From Leptodactylus fallax (Eukaryota > Chordata > Amphibia > Anura > Leptodactylidae): DNA of 64,000 bases. Both the position numbers and the translations under genes were made by a program. The stretch spans positions 4,340,001-4,404,000 of the forward strand of contig CAMRHE010000018.1 in assembly GCA_947044405.1 (NCBI GenBank), written 5' to 3'. Below, one piece after another: positions 44,986-56,722 of the stretch. Below the pieces are notes generated by a model that saw only the letters and a list, made by a program, of their open reading frames with translations, was not told the origin of the DNA and ran no database searches. Position 1 is the stretch's first letter. Every line of letters starts with the position of its first letter.

Positions 44986-46870
44986 TAGAGATACACTAAA
45001 GGCAGACCTGTGGGCCTTTATTAGCTATTCACTGCAGCATCTAAAGGATTAGTAGCCTAGAATCGGATGTTTTCTGAGCCTGGGCTATGAGTACACAGCT
45101 GGGCACCCACTTCACACGGATCTGGAGACCCATACTCTTTTCGATAGATATGATATAAAAAGTCACATGCACCAGAATAAAACGCATTACTGAGTGAAGA
45201 TAAAAGTCTATTAGCGCAAGATTACTCAATTGTATTTACAGTATATCATTTCTTGTAGTGAGCAAGTCTTCTAGGTCACTTGTTAGTTACAATGGTGAAC
45301 GCATATTAAATATGGTAAAATTCCTGCCCCACAGTGAACTGAATGCAGATCTAGCCACATTCAGTACTGGGGCCACCAATGCTTTCACTTCTAACTAAGT
45401 GAAACATCAATTAAATTCAGCTATATCTCTTTACTGTCTGCAAAGTAACCGCAAAACCTCATGGCCAGCAATGGAAAATAGCTGAAATGAATTGACTTTG
45501 AATTGAAAGCATCGGCAGCCCCAGTACTGAATGTGACTAGAGCCGTATTCTGTACTCCATGTGGCAGCAGCTTTAATGCATAAAATATTGCAACCAAATG
45601 GTTCATTGGGTTATTAGTTTCTAATTCCAATTCTAAAGCAACTTTTCATAAATTAATAGTACAAGTGAATAGAAATACTTTATAATATATCTTATTAAAG
45701 AAAAATACTTATTTCTCAATTTATTATTTTCAATTTTCACTCAATCACTGTCTCTCATTCTCCCTCAAGCAGCTTTCTCCGCCCCCCACCCTCTCCATAG
45801 ACATCTATGTTAGAAAAAACTTGATCTTTGTCTGAGGCTGACAGTCCATAGTCACACTCTGGAAACAGGTTATATTATTGATAACAGATTAAATGAAGGG
45901 AGGGGGAGGAAATCATTTTTCTTTAAGATGATTGAATATAATACACTTTGTAATCTAATTACATTAATGATGGCAAAACCTGACAATTCTGACCATCTAT
46001 TGTATATGGGGGTTTCCCAGTTCTCCTGCAGGATATTTGGGGTAAACAAAGATTGAGCTTGGCAGATTTCAACATACCAAATCATTTTCTTCTCATACAA
46101 AATAAACTAACACCAGATTTAGTCTGACAGCAATCTAAAGTGCATAGCCAGCTCTAGAGAGTACAAAATGGAATGCAAGATGCCACATTGTATGCAGTGG
46201 TATTTCAACTCCAGTACATTTACTGAGAGTGTAGATATTCTGGTGGATTTACAATACACATATTGTAAGGCTTTATTTTATGCCATTCTTGGTACATGAT
46301 GTGCTTTCTAGTAAAGCCATGGTTCTCTGAAATGTGATGAAGTATATGTCTGAATTGTTAGGTAATAGCTTCCTGTCACCGAGCCACACTCCCAAACTCA
46401 GAGTGATAAGAGAGACTATGATTAACCAGTCCTGGCAGCAAGCTCCATATCAGAAAAACCAATGCTGCCATTTGACACAGTGGGTATTCTGTCAGCACAC
46501 ACCCCTAGACAAGCATTGCCCGGGTTTATATATCACAGTTAATGTCAGAGCCTAACATAAATCCAGATTGTTTGGAGTTCAGAAGTTTACAGCATATAGA
46601 GGGAAAAATGAAAATCCCAGCGCATTCCAGTAAAAATAGAGCAATGTTTTCCAAGCAAATAGAATATTAAGATATAAGTCTGGGCTCAGCATATGTGTCC
46701 AGAAACAGAGAAATGTTTTATGTTTGTTATTTTTATATCTCTAAGGAATAAAACATTCACTTGTAACGGGTCAAACCAAGTTTCTCAGAGATAGTAAACC
46801 AGTCTAAATTGGCAGCACTGAATGAATAAGATGTAATGCATTCAACCCAGTCATTAAAGGGAAACTGCGC
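44986..46870. other. AT-rich DNA, no gene seen
   Basis: No ORF or structural feature with support. Confidence 0.4.
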
Positions 46871-47434
46871 TCTGAACTGATATCATTAAAGGGGTAATCT
46901 GGCTTTAACAAACAAATGTTATTTTTCAAACACTGCATTGTAAAGCTATACAATTTTTCATTATGCTTTCTCTATCAGTGCCTTAGGTTTTTCAAGATCT
47001 ATGCTGTAATCCAATAGAAACCTTCATGGTTTACATCTAGTAGATAAAAATTTGTTTATGATCACACAGGTGCAGGATTTGTTACAGCTGCAATAGTTAT
47101 CAGGCTACACAGAGATAAGGTATAAGGGAAAGATTTGCATCTGTTTTAAGTTTTTAACCTGCTTCTGGTTTTGGCTATATACAAAACACTGATGTGCGAG
47201 TAAGGCCTAAGATCATGCAGTATGACAACCCCAAGCAGGTGAGTGAGGTTTCTGATGCATGCAGCAGCTGAGCCTTGTGGTCTAAAGCTAGCCATTTCAG
47301 CCAAGGACCATTTCCCATGGCAGATACCAGACTTCTGTTTGCCAAATATCCAATCCATTGTGTTGGAAATTTCTGACCATTAGCAGTATAGTACGATTGG
47401 TCGAATTTGCCATTTTGCTGTTACTATTGCTAAC
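46871..47434. other. Possible old repeat, no gene
   Basis: 46880-47150 starts 'aaaggggtaatctggcttt' and reads like an old interspersed repeat, but no second copy was found in the window. Confidence 0.25.
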
Positions 47435-47610
47435 ACGTAATGTGTTCTGCTGTCACTACCGTAGGAAGGGAGGGGCAATGATGTCACTATTGTTGAAAGG
47501 GAGGTATAGTGTTGTAACTTCTGTAAAAAAGGAAGGGCAGTGCTGTTACTATTGTGGAAAGGGAGGTGTAGTATTGTTACTAGTTTTGGGAAGAGAGGCC
47601 CAGTACTGGA
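47435..47610. repeat. Minisatellite, about 45-bp units, 4 copies
   Basis: Units share 'actattgt(t/g)gaaagggagg' followed by a variable part with 'agtgttgt' or 'agtattgt'. Confidence 0.65.
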
Positions 47611-47667
47611 GAAATGGATAGCCATCAGGTATTAATGAGGATTGCAGTGCATACAAAAACAAAAAAC

Positions 47668-48730
47668 ATAGCAGCAATCCAGGCCCGGCACCAGGGTTAT
47701 GTGGGTCCTTGGGCAACAGAGCCTGAATGGGCTTCTTTGCCTTCTACACATGTGGGTCAACCACATGCACATACTTTTATACATGCAAATATGCTTTAAC
47801 ACACATGAAGATACACTTTCACACACATACTTTCATACTCATAAATGTACACATTCACAATTTCAAAGCCTACTTTACATGTAAACATATGCTTTCACAC
47901 ATACCTTTACAAATACAGACACACTTTCACATGCAGTTACACTTTTATACAAAGACTTTTACACATGTAAACACGCTTTCACACATTGAGATAAGTTTTC
48001 ACTCATACATTTACATATGCAGACATGCTTTCACACATGCAGATGCACTTTCGCACTTATTTTTACCCATGCAGTCATGCTTTCACACACATATATTTCC
48101 ACTTACAGACACCCACAAGAATACTCACCGAATCTCATTCCCACAGTCCTGCATGCCCCAGGCTTTAATGTCTGAGGCTTGCTGCTCATTGTGCTTCCAC
48201 AATGACAGCTCCGTGCTCCACTATTGTATTCAACCTCTATCTAGGACACAGAGTTTAAATCACTGCCTGCTACCCAGAACAGCTGGACAGCACCTGAAAT
48301 GTTGGACTGTCCTGCTTGATCCAGGGCAGCTGAGGGTGACCCTGCAACCATAGGGCCCAGTGCGGCGGTACCATTGACCATTAAAGTGGCCCCGGTGGGT
48401 ACACTTTCACTCATACAGACATACATTTATAAACATACCCTTACACATGCAGACACACTTTCACACTCCTACACATGGCAATACACTTTTACACACAGAT
48501 TTTTACACTATAAAACACCACGTATAATCTATATCCCTCATTTACATCATATAGTGGCCCTCTAGCAGTTGTATTTCTTTATGGTACACTGTACTTACAT
48601 ACTAACAGCAAGCAAGCTGTGATGTTGGGGACAGGTATCAGGTGGCTGGTGGATTCTATCATAAATTATCCTTAGTTAGGCATCCAGTGGGCCCTGGAAC
48701 TTGCCTGGGTTTCTAGGTGCTGATGCTAAC
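47668..48730. mobile_element. Possible non-autonomous element with CACACTTTCACA-type array
   Basis: Starts 'aatccaggcccggcacc' and contains degenerate units on 'atgcagacacactttcacac' at 47765-48120 and again at 48405-48510, separated by about 280 bp of non-repetitive sequence. The 208-residue ORF through it (47727-48353) is a translation of the array, rich in His, Thr and Phe. Boundaries and class are uncertain. Confidence 0.45.
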
Positions 48731-48809
48731 CCTGCAGCAATATTCTGGATTATTTTAAATTGTATTAAAAGATAGCTAGAACATGGTAGCAAACAAGCCC
48801 TCTGACCTC

Positions 48810-48990
48810 TTGTGTCCCCCTATCTCATCATAGAATGTAAGCTCTTGCGAGCAGGGCCCTCACTCCTATTGTTTGATATGTTTATTTCTTTGTCACATCA
48901 TAATGTCTCATGTGTCCTCTGATTTGTAAAGTGCTACGGAATATGTTGGGGCTATATAAATAAAGTTATTATTTATTATTATTATAGTAT
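48810..48990 (+). repeat. SINE 3' part with TTA microsatellite
   Basis: 'aatgtaagctcttgcgagca', 'gggccctcactcctattgt' and 'gctatataaataaag' followed by TTA repeats. It shares the 'gaatatgttgg' tail region with the tRNA-derived SINE at 54575-54798. The head is missing. Confidence 0.6.
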
Positions 48991-50394
48991 ATTGACTATA
49001 TTTATAAATATAAGGCTTAATTCATATCGTGATCAAATTGTGTGAGCCCATCTGCCGCAGCAAAGGAACCTCATACAGATGGGTCCCTACTCTGAACAGA
49101 CCTGGACCTATCCCCACAAAATGCTGGATGCTATTGCTGCCACTACTAGTATTTGTGAATTGTCATTAGTTGCTTCACCTGGACTACCTATTGCTTCAAG
49201 CTTCAAGTCCATGTGTACCTTAGCAATTTGCAGTAAATGCAAGCATTGGCAGTGGCAACTAATACATGTTTGCAGATGTATTTGAGTATTTACAATGCAA
49301 AAGGTCATCCAAACAGAGACTAATAAATTTGTAGGTGCATATTGCTATGACTGCAAAGCAAAAGCAATCACACCATAGATGCAGCAGTACCCTACAGCAC
49401 TGACATACGTGCAAACTCTGAATATATTGTTTTCAATTGCATTACATCTATATTTAATAATTCACGTATTTAGTGTTTGTTTGCTTACTGTATACCTTAC
49501 AGTCATATTGTAGTTTTTCATCAATATCAACATTTCAGAAAAACCCCAGGAATGATTTTCCTTGGCTTGCTCCCTTCAGTATCTCCAGTGCATCTGAATT
49601 TGTAATGACCGAGTCATATTCACACAGCTGGTTAGCAAAAAGTGCTGCTAAAAAGTCTGAAAATAATAAATACAATGGGAAACCATTTTTTCCTGGAGTT
49701 ATGCTTTAAGAACTCATGGTGTAATGAGCCTATTCATAAAGACTTATACAAATATTTTAAAGAATTCTGAAGACGTGAGTTCATATAGCTTTAGGGCGAC
49801 GTTATGTCAAAAAATAAATATGGAATGTCTGTTGTTGTCATCCAGATAACATCTTTATATTGAGGTGAAGTCGTTTTTGTATCTGATCCCTTCTTTTCCG
49901 TACGTGATAAAAGATATTTGGTATATTTACATTTGCAGCATTTAGATCCATGGAGTGATTCAGTGGAAAACATTGAAGAACAAGAGCTTGCTTGAAATGT
50001 CTTAATTTGATGCGCTTTGTTGTTTTCATTACAAACATTTCCAGAATTGTAGACTATTTACCTAGTGACATCATACTTGTGATTTGTGCACCGTTTAGAT
50101 CATCGTCTACACAGCAGTTCAGAGAACTATGTACAAAGACACAATATAGACTAGGATCAGCTCTCATGTCATTTCCAACATTTAGTTTCCATCACAGTAA
50201 ATATGTCTGGTTTCAAAATAAAAAAACTAATATGACACTCATGCCTCAAAAATTCAAGCATAATACCACATATATCACATATATCCCGCACACCAATAGT
50301 AACATTCCAATACTCCTTATAAATACCACCATGCTGTAAAACACTTGATGCCTAAAATTTAATAAAACATTTTACAGTACCTGCAAAGTGAATT
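48991..50394. other. No gene seen
   Basis: AT-rich DNA with no recognised feature. Confidence 0.4.
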
Positions 50395-50540
50395 TTTGCA
50401 AAAGAAAAATCCACTGCTGGAAAGCTGCGTTTTTAAAAACGTTTTTGAAAATCGCAGCATGCAAAGTATACTAGGACATTCTGGTAACTCATTGTGCTGG
50501 CAACTCATTTGCTGCATTTCTCTACGTGGGGCCTTAGCCT
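50395..50540. mobile_element. MITE-B fragment
   Basis: 'aaaatcgcagcatgcaaag' and the terminal 'tacgtggggccttagcct' place it in family B; the left end is missing. Confidence 0.5.
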
Positions 50541-50881
50541 AACAGAGATCTTCAAACACAAAGAACCACCTATTACATTCTAAACCCCATATGCTGGATC
50601 CACTCTGCCCATGTATACAATGAAAAAGATTAACAAATAGCTGGTCTCTACCTGGCCATTTGTCTTCTTTAGTATTAGTGAAAGTCCAGGTGCAGCTTCA
50701 GTAGCGATAAAGTGAAGACCTTCTCTCTTCTTGGGGTAATGTTCCGGGATGGTAGTGTCCCACATGCTCTCCCAGGCTAACAGAAGATTACAGAATCACT
50801 TTGTGACGTCACAAGCTCAGTGAGCATTAGTTTATCCAACGTTTCAGTTTCCATCCTCAGGGTATTAGAAGATCTCTGTTA
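50540..50881 (-). mobile_element. Small element with 14-bp inverted ends and hammerhead-like motif
   Basis: 'taacagagatcttc' (50540-50553) and its exact inverse 'gaagatctctgtta' (50868-50881) bracket 342 bp. On the minus strand just inside is 'ccctgaggatggaaactgaaa' followed by 'cgttgga', close to a Penelope-type hammerhead core but with CTGAGGA in place of CTGATGA. It also contains TGACGTCA (50804-50811). It may be a pLTR remnant or a retrozyme-like unit. Confidence 0.4.
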
Positions 50882-50995
50882 TCCCCCTTACAGTCCTATT
50901 CATTGAATGAAAGGGGCCACGGAAGCACATTCGGTGTACGGGCAGCATACGGATAACATCCGTGTGTCCCCAGTGCACCGCCCATGCCGTTCATT

Positions 50996-51187
50996 CATGG
51001 TTTTTTTGTTGCAGATTTTGTTGCATTTTTTTGAGCCCAAGCCAAGAATGGCTACAAAAGGAATGGCAAATATATAGGAAATACCCCTACTTTCTGCTCC
51101 ATCCACTCCTGGCTTTGGCTCAAAAAACTGCAGCAAAATCTGCAACAAAAAATGCTGTGTTTTCGCAACGTGTGGCTTCAGCCTTAA
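50996..51187. mobile_element. Foldback MITE family A, copy 3
   Basis: Self-complementary arms around the 'aatatataggaaat' centre; right tip 'ggcttcagccttaa'. The left tip is lost. Confidence 0.7.
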
Positions 51188-52910
51188 GGTTGCTTATAGC
51201 AACTAGATTCAATGAATTTTATACATCAAGTGTTTTAGAGCACTGATGGTGTTTATAAGATGTCTGGTTATCCTGACACCAAACACTATAGAGTATACTG
51301 TATACCCTAGAACCATTAGTGGTAGAATACATTGAGGGATATTTACTAAGCAAAATGGGACAGAATTCTGACACAATTTTCTGATGCAGTTTTTGGCTGC
51401 AGCTTGCTATGGGGCACCTTAGCCTAAGACACTTTTTTACAATTTGTATAAAAAGGACCTGCCTTCATGGGAAAGGGCATGGATTAGTGGAAAGTGGGCA
51501 TAACCTAAGTTGTGACAAAATTTTAGTGTGTTTTTCTGGCATAGACTAAAGCAAATAATGGGAGGTATAAATTTAGAGAATGTATGGGGGATCTGTGAAG
51601 ATGGGTGCCCCTTGTGTGCAACTCATTGTGCTGGGCCCATTTTCAATACCTGTACATGAAGAAGGTTACTGGGACTACAGCCCCTTTGGTTTTGCGCTCA
51701 GCAAGCGTCCTACCATTCAGACCCCAATCAATTATAATGTTATGCTATATCCTGTTGAAATATAATAGTAAAACCCCTTCAAGAAAACATTGAAAATTGT
51801 TGCACCATATGACATTCCAGTATCTTGTGGTACTATATACTATAGCACATGCTGTAGGGTAAACCAGTACCAAATTCAAAAGGGAAGTTAGAAAAAAAAA
51901 TCACATGGGGTACCAATATCTTACCTGTAGGCAGCATGTACCCCATACTTCAACTTGCTTCATGCCCTAGTCATAAATATACCATGTGCCAAAGCGACGC
52001 CAGAGCAAAATTAGTAAGTGGCTCAGAATATTGCTACAAGTCACATGCTATGTGACTTGAAGACCTGCCTAATTTTTTCAGACACATGTAAAACACCATA
52101 TTTTTCAGTGTATGATGTCTGCCAAGCGTGTATGTGGATTGTGTTAGCAACACAGACAGATGGGATATGAAAATCTTGGGTTAGAAGACCTTTAAATATT
52201 AACACTTGGGTTGTTATACACGTTTATTGTATAAAGCATCGGCTGTTTTGACCACTAATATATTTCATGTGTTAATGACTGGCTATATTGATTGCATGAA
52301 TATGTTTAAAATACAGTTTTTATTACAAATCCTTTTTTGGAAAATTTTCTAAATATTTTAATTAAACCAGTGTGTCAAAAAACATGACAACATTGTCATT
52401 TTATTAAATAAAGTAAAAGGAAGAGATCACCCTTCATCTTTTGCCATGGACAGTATCCACATTGAACAACCATTATAGAGCATCTGCTTAGAATTACACA
52501 AGTGGTTTTGCTTCAGTTTTTAAATATTCTTTTTTGTACTGTATTGTAATGGGTCACTTTCTACATATAGTTAATTTAGTTTTGATTTGTTCACACAGTG
52601 CAGTTTTAAGGCAATTTATCGTCCAAATTGAGAACTTGACCAGTTGGTGACTTACAACAATGCAAACCCCTATGTCTATTTACATACACCAGGGACTACT
52701 GTACATATCGGCAATTGTACTTGACTTGTGGGGAAATTGATGGATTTATGAGATCACTGTCTTGGCATCTGCATGTCACTTTTCTGGACCTACAATTATT
52801 TATATTTTTTATCTACTATATGAGTAACTATTAGTGTGTAATGATAGAACTTCAAAACTAAACTTGTAACAAGTTAGTGTTTAAAACAACATAGAATGTA
52901 GGTTTGTTAG
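51188..52910. other. No gene seen; one old repeat
   Basis: 51320-51560 ('gagggatatttactaagc' onward) has the same flavour as 33610-33775. The rest is AT-rich and featureless. Confidence 0.35.
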
Positions 52911-53098
52911 GCTAAGGCCCCACATTGCGGAAACGCAGCTTTTTTTGTTGCAGATTTTGTTGTGGTTTTTTAAGCCAAAGCCAACAATGGCTACAAAAGG
53001 AATGGGAAATATAAAGGAAGTTCTTATACTTCTACCTTCTGCTCAATCCACTCCTGGCTTTGGCTCAAAAAACCGCAACAAAATCTGCAACAAAAAAA
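52911..53098. mobile_element. Foldback MITE family A, copy 4
   Basis: Left tip 'ctaaggccccacattgcgg', then long inverted arms meeting near 53005. The right tip is truncated. Confidence 0.7.
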
Positions 53099-53645
53099 GT
53101 TGCAAACTCTGCAGAAACAACTTGTGGCTACAAGAAATCTCATGGCAGTAAATGGAGAAGATGAGGAAGGTGAATGTCTGCAATCCAAGGAAATGTCACT
53201 GGATGTAATAGGGCATGAAGAGGGGGCTGCACTTGAACAGTCTAGGGTCCATAGTACCCTTAATTCGACCCTGGGTATCTCTGTTGCTGAAATATTATCA
53301 ATATTTTTTTGTCAATATGCAAATAAGCTCTTCTGCCATTGCCCCAAAGAAGTAGGCAACAATGCTCTCATTGCTCCGTAAACAAAAAAGGCAACCAATT
53401 CACAAGGGGAGACACCATTTGATTCAGGTGACCCTAACCTATCTATGTGTGGGGATAGGTTGATATGCTGGGTTCTGTAATGTAACATATTTATCACTTT
53501 AGTTTGCTGGTGATTTATACAACAATTATATCATCAAGTTTAATTGTAGGACTTTACTCAAGTTCAGGTTGTAAAGAAATTGCCATGGAAAGTTTCTTAT
53601 TACAATTTTCAAAATTGGAATAAAGAACAAATATGTTGTTCAAAG

Positions 53646-53687
<42 letters not shown>

Positions 53688-54574
53688 CATAACTGGTATT
53701 TTCCTCTATTCATCTCTCTAACTGGTTTCCATGTTAGGCATGCAACCTAAGAAGTCTGTCATATTAGCTCCCATAATGCACTGCTTTCTGCACCGTACAG
53801 AATAGATGCTGCTGTCCTGATCTAAAAAGAACTTTCAGAATTTTGCTCCAAAGAACCCAAAGCCCCTTATACTAATTGAGAGGCCTCCTCTGCACACATA
53901 GTCAATGTCAAGTGACTTTCAACTTCATTTCACTATCACTCTTAATTATTTACAGTCACTCATCAAAATATGTTTCTCAAAGAGCAGACGTTTTGTGTTT
54001 ATACATATTTATTCCAGCTGTATGGCTGCCCACGTCGAGCTGTTCAGTACTTGTCCGTCTACACTTCTATTGCATAATAGAATATGTGGGTGGACAATTA
54101 TGTCTCATTGTAAGTACAGCATATACAGTCTCTATAGTAGCTGTTATTATTTACTTGATGTAGAATGTCATTGTATATGAAAAAGTTATCTTGCGTGTGA
54201 AAAAAGTAGCCAGAGATGTATAGCTATAGTATTAGGATATGTCATTATAGGCTTATTTGGATTAAAGTCCTTCTCAATGTATGGCACCCCGGTATTTCTC
54301 AACTCCCAGATTAAGGTTTAGCACTAAAATACATGACCATACTTTGATGTTTTCTCTGCTGCAGCAAATTTTTACTTAATACTAATGTATTAGCATTGTG
54401 CATTCTACAGTATATACTTTATAAGAGGCTGCCATTAACAACAAAATATAACTATCTTTGATAATTTACGACATATTTAGAATGGGAACTTGCCTGTTTT
54501 TCTTGTAATTTTTTAAAATAGATATAGTTAATATTAACAAAAAAAAAAAAGCTACCATCTTAATTATTTCTTTT
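53099..54574. other. No gene seen
   Basis: Only the CTA microsatellite (53647-53688) is recognisable here. Confidence 0.4.
53647..53688. repeat. (CTA)n microsatellite, about 14 units
   Basis: Uninterrupted ACT/CTA triplets. Confidence 0.95.
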
Positions 54575-54798
54575 ACATGTATAGTACCAACATATTCTGC
54601 AGCTCTTTACAGACATTGTGAGTCCTATATGGGACAGCAACTGACACTCTAAACATCCTATCAATATGTGTTTGGAGTGTGGGAGCAAATAGGAGTACCC
54701 AGAAAAACTGCCTTGCAGATGTTGTCTTTGGTCAGATTTGAACCTAGAATTCAAGCGTTGCAAAGTAATCCTGCTAACCACTGAGCTACTATACTGTC
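54575..54798 (-). repeat. tRNA-derived SINE
   Basis: Read on the minus strand, the head has an A box ('tagctcagtggttag', 54788-54774) and a B box ('ggttcaaatc', 54744-54735) in tRNA-like spacing. Next come 'acaacatctgcaaggcag' and 'ctcccacactccaaacaca', and a tail ending 'ctgcagaatatgttgg'. The boxes are the RNA polymerase III promoter. Non-autonomous, mobilised by a LINE; probably old. Headless relatives lie at 16027 and 48810. Confidence 0.8.
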
Positions 54799-55004
54799 AT
54801 ACTTAAAGGGCTTGTCCAGTTGTCCATTTTTTTTTTGGAGGCTGGAGAAGGTGAAAAATTTTAAAAAATGCATACTCACAAGTTGCAAAATTCAGAGAAT
54901 AGCACACAATACCATAGCTTGCCTCCTCCCCCAATGCACTGAAAGAGAAATGCTATTAAAGTGTGTCTGTAGTAGAAGACAGCCATAACTTTACTACACA
55001 CACA
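54799..55004. other. No feature seen
   Basis: Short spacer between the SINE and repeat R. Confidence 0.4.
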
Positions 55005-55500
55005 TTATGTATCCATGTGTCCAAAAACGCTTGGTCTACAAACCTATAAAAAAAATTCAGGGAAAAAAAAAACAAAAGTGCTGAACCGCCATTGTTTTGC
55101 TGTTTTGCCTCTCATAAAAAATTGAATAAAAAGCAATCAAAACAATAGACATTACTCAAAATGGTTTATGGGTGTCAGAATATAGCGAGTCCAAGAAATT
55201 TTTGCATTTGAATTTTTTAAGGAGTTAAAACTTTAAAAACAAACTATATAAATTTTGTACCTCTGTAATCATACCAACCCATAGAATACAGGTGACATGT
55301 CATTTTGGCTGTACAGTGAACGCAGTAAAAACAAAGCCCATAAGAAATTCACACAAATGTAGTTTTTCTCTGATTTCACCCCATTCTGAATTTTTTTTTA
55401 CATTGTACAGAATATTAAATGGTACCATTATGAAATGTAGTTTGTCCCACAAAAGTTAACCCCCCCTGCATTTCTGTGAAAGAAAAAAATGAAAAAAATG
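55005..55500 (+). repeat. Repeat family R, copy
   Basis: Matches 1-478 and 5800-5990 over most of its length ('aaaaagcaatcaaaacaat', 'catgtcattttggctgtaca', 'accccattctgaattttt'). Confidence 0.6.
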
Positions 55501-56173
55501 GCTTTTGGAAAGAGGGGTGTAAAAAAAATGTGCAAACATATACATGGCTCACATGGCCAACCACATCACTTGATAAATTACCCTATCAAAAAAATGATAA
55601 CATTCTGTTTCAATAGTTTTTTATTGAAATTTCGACATGAATACATTACAAATCGTAAACACATCAAGGAACAAGGGCATAATTATGGCCTCACATACAG
55701 CGTAGTCACAGTACAATACATTATACTCCGGTGAGGTACATCCATGATTAAAATACATATAATACTGTATAGTAAGAGCATGTAAGTCTTTCCAAACATA
55801 CGCTATACCTAACACGGCAAGGTCGTGTGGAACAACAATCGGGCTGCCATGAGGAGGAGGGGGAGGGGAACGGGACAGTGGAGGATAGGGTGAGGAACGA
55901 AGGGTCAAAGAACAAAAGAACATAAAACATAAAGATAGTCCAGGCCTAGAGAACGAATAGGATCGGATCGCATCCCCCAGCCCACAGAGCAGGTAACCCA
56001 CCCTGAAATCTAAGGGGCAGACCCATCAGCCACCAGGCATTAACTTTCAAATTAAGTAGTTAGATAACGTGTTGGTGTACCAGGAGCAGCAAAGCAGAGC
56101 ATCCCTGAGAAGCTACAGGAGTAATGTAAAATGTAATACCATAATGGCAGGTAAGGCCACTTCGTATAGGCTA

Positions 56174-56676
56174 TCAATGGGTGTACAGTGGGGGGAATGC
56201 CTTTGCCCATGACTCCCAATGTGTCCTGAACCTTTCCAGGCTCCCACCATTGCATGCATAAATACTCTCATATTGATAATTCAGTGACACCACTGAAATC
56301 AGCTCAGTCAATGTCGGACAGGAAATAGACTTCCATCTTCGTGCAATTAGTAGGCGGGCAGCCCCTAGTACCTGACATACAACTGTCCTATACCTACCCG
56401 GTATCATGTGAATGCCCAGCAGGAGAAGTGCCAGTTCAGGTGTACACCCCACCACTCCACCGCACAGGCTATTAATCAAGGAAAACACAGTACCCCAAAA
56501 GGGCTGAATAAGTGGGCAGTGCCAAAACACATGGAATAAAGAACCGATCTCCCCGCATCCCCTCCAACAGCAAGGTGAACACGATGGGTAGAACTTAGCA
56601 AGGCGTAGAGGAGGGTAATACCAGCGTAAAAGTATTTTACTATATTGCTCCCAATGCGAGGCACAACGGGCGCCCC

Positions 56677-56722
<46 letters not shown>

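Noticed and set aside
47727..48353. 208-residue His/Phe/Thr-rich ORF
   Set aside because: Produced by the CACACTTTCACA-type tandem array; no start context, homology or conserved counterpart.
54735..54788. Functional tRNA gene
   Set aside because: A and B boxes are present, but the sequence does not fold as a cloverleaf and continues into a SINE body and tail.
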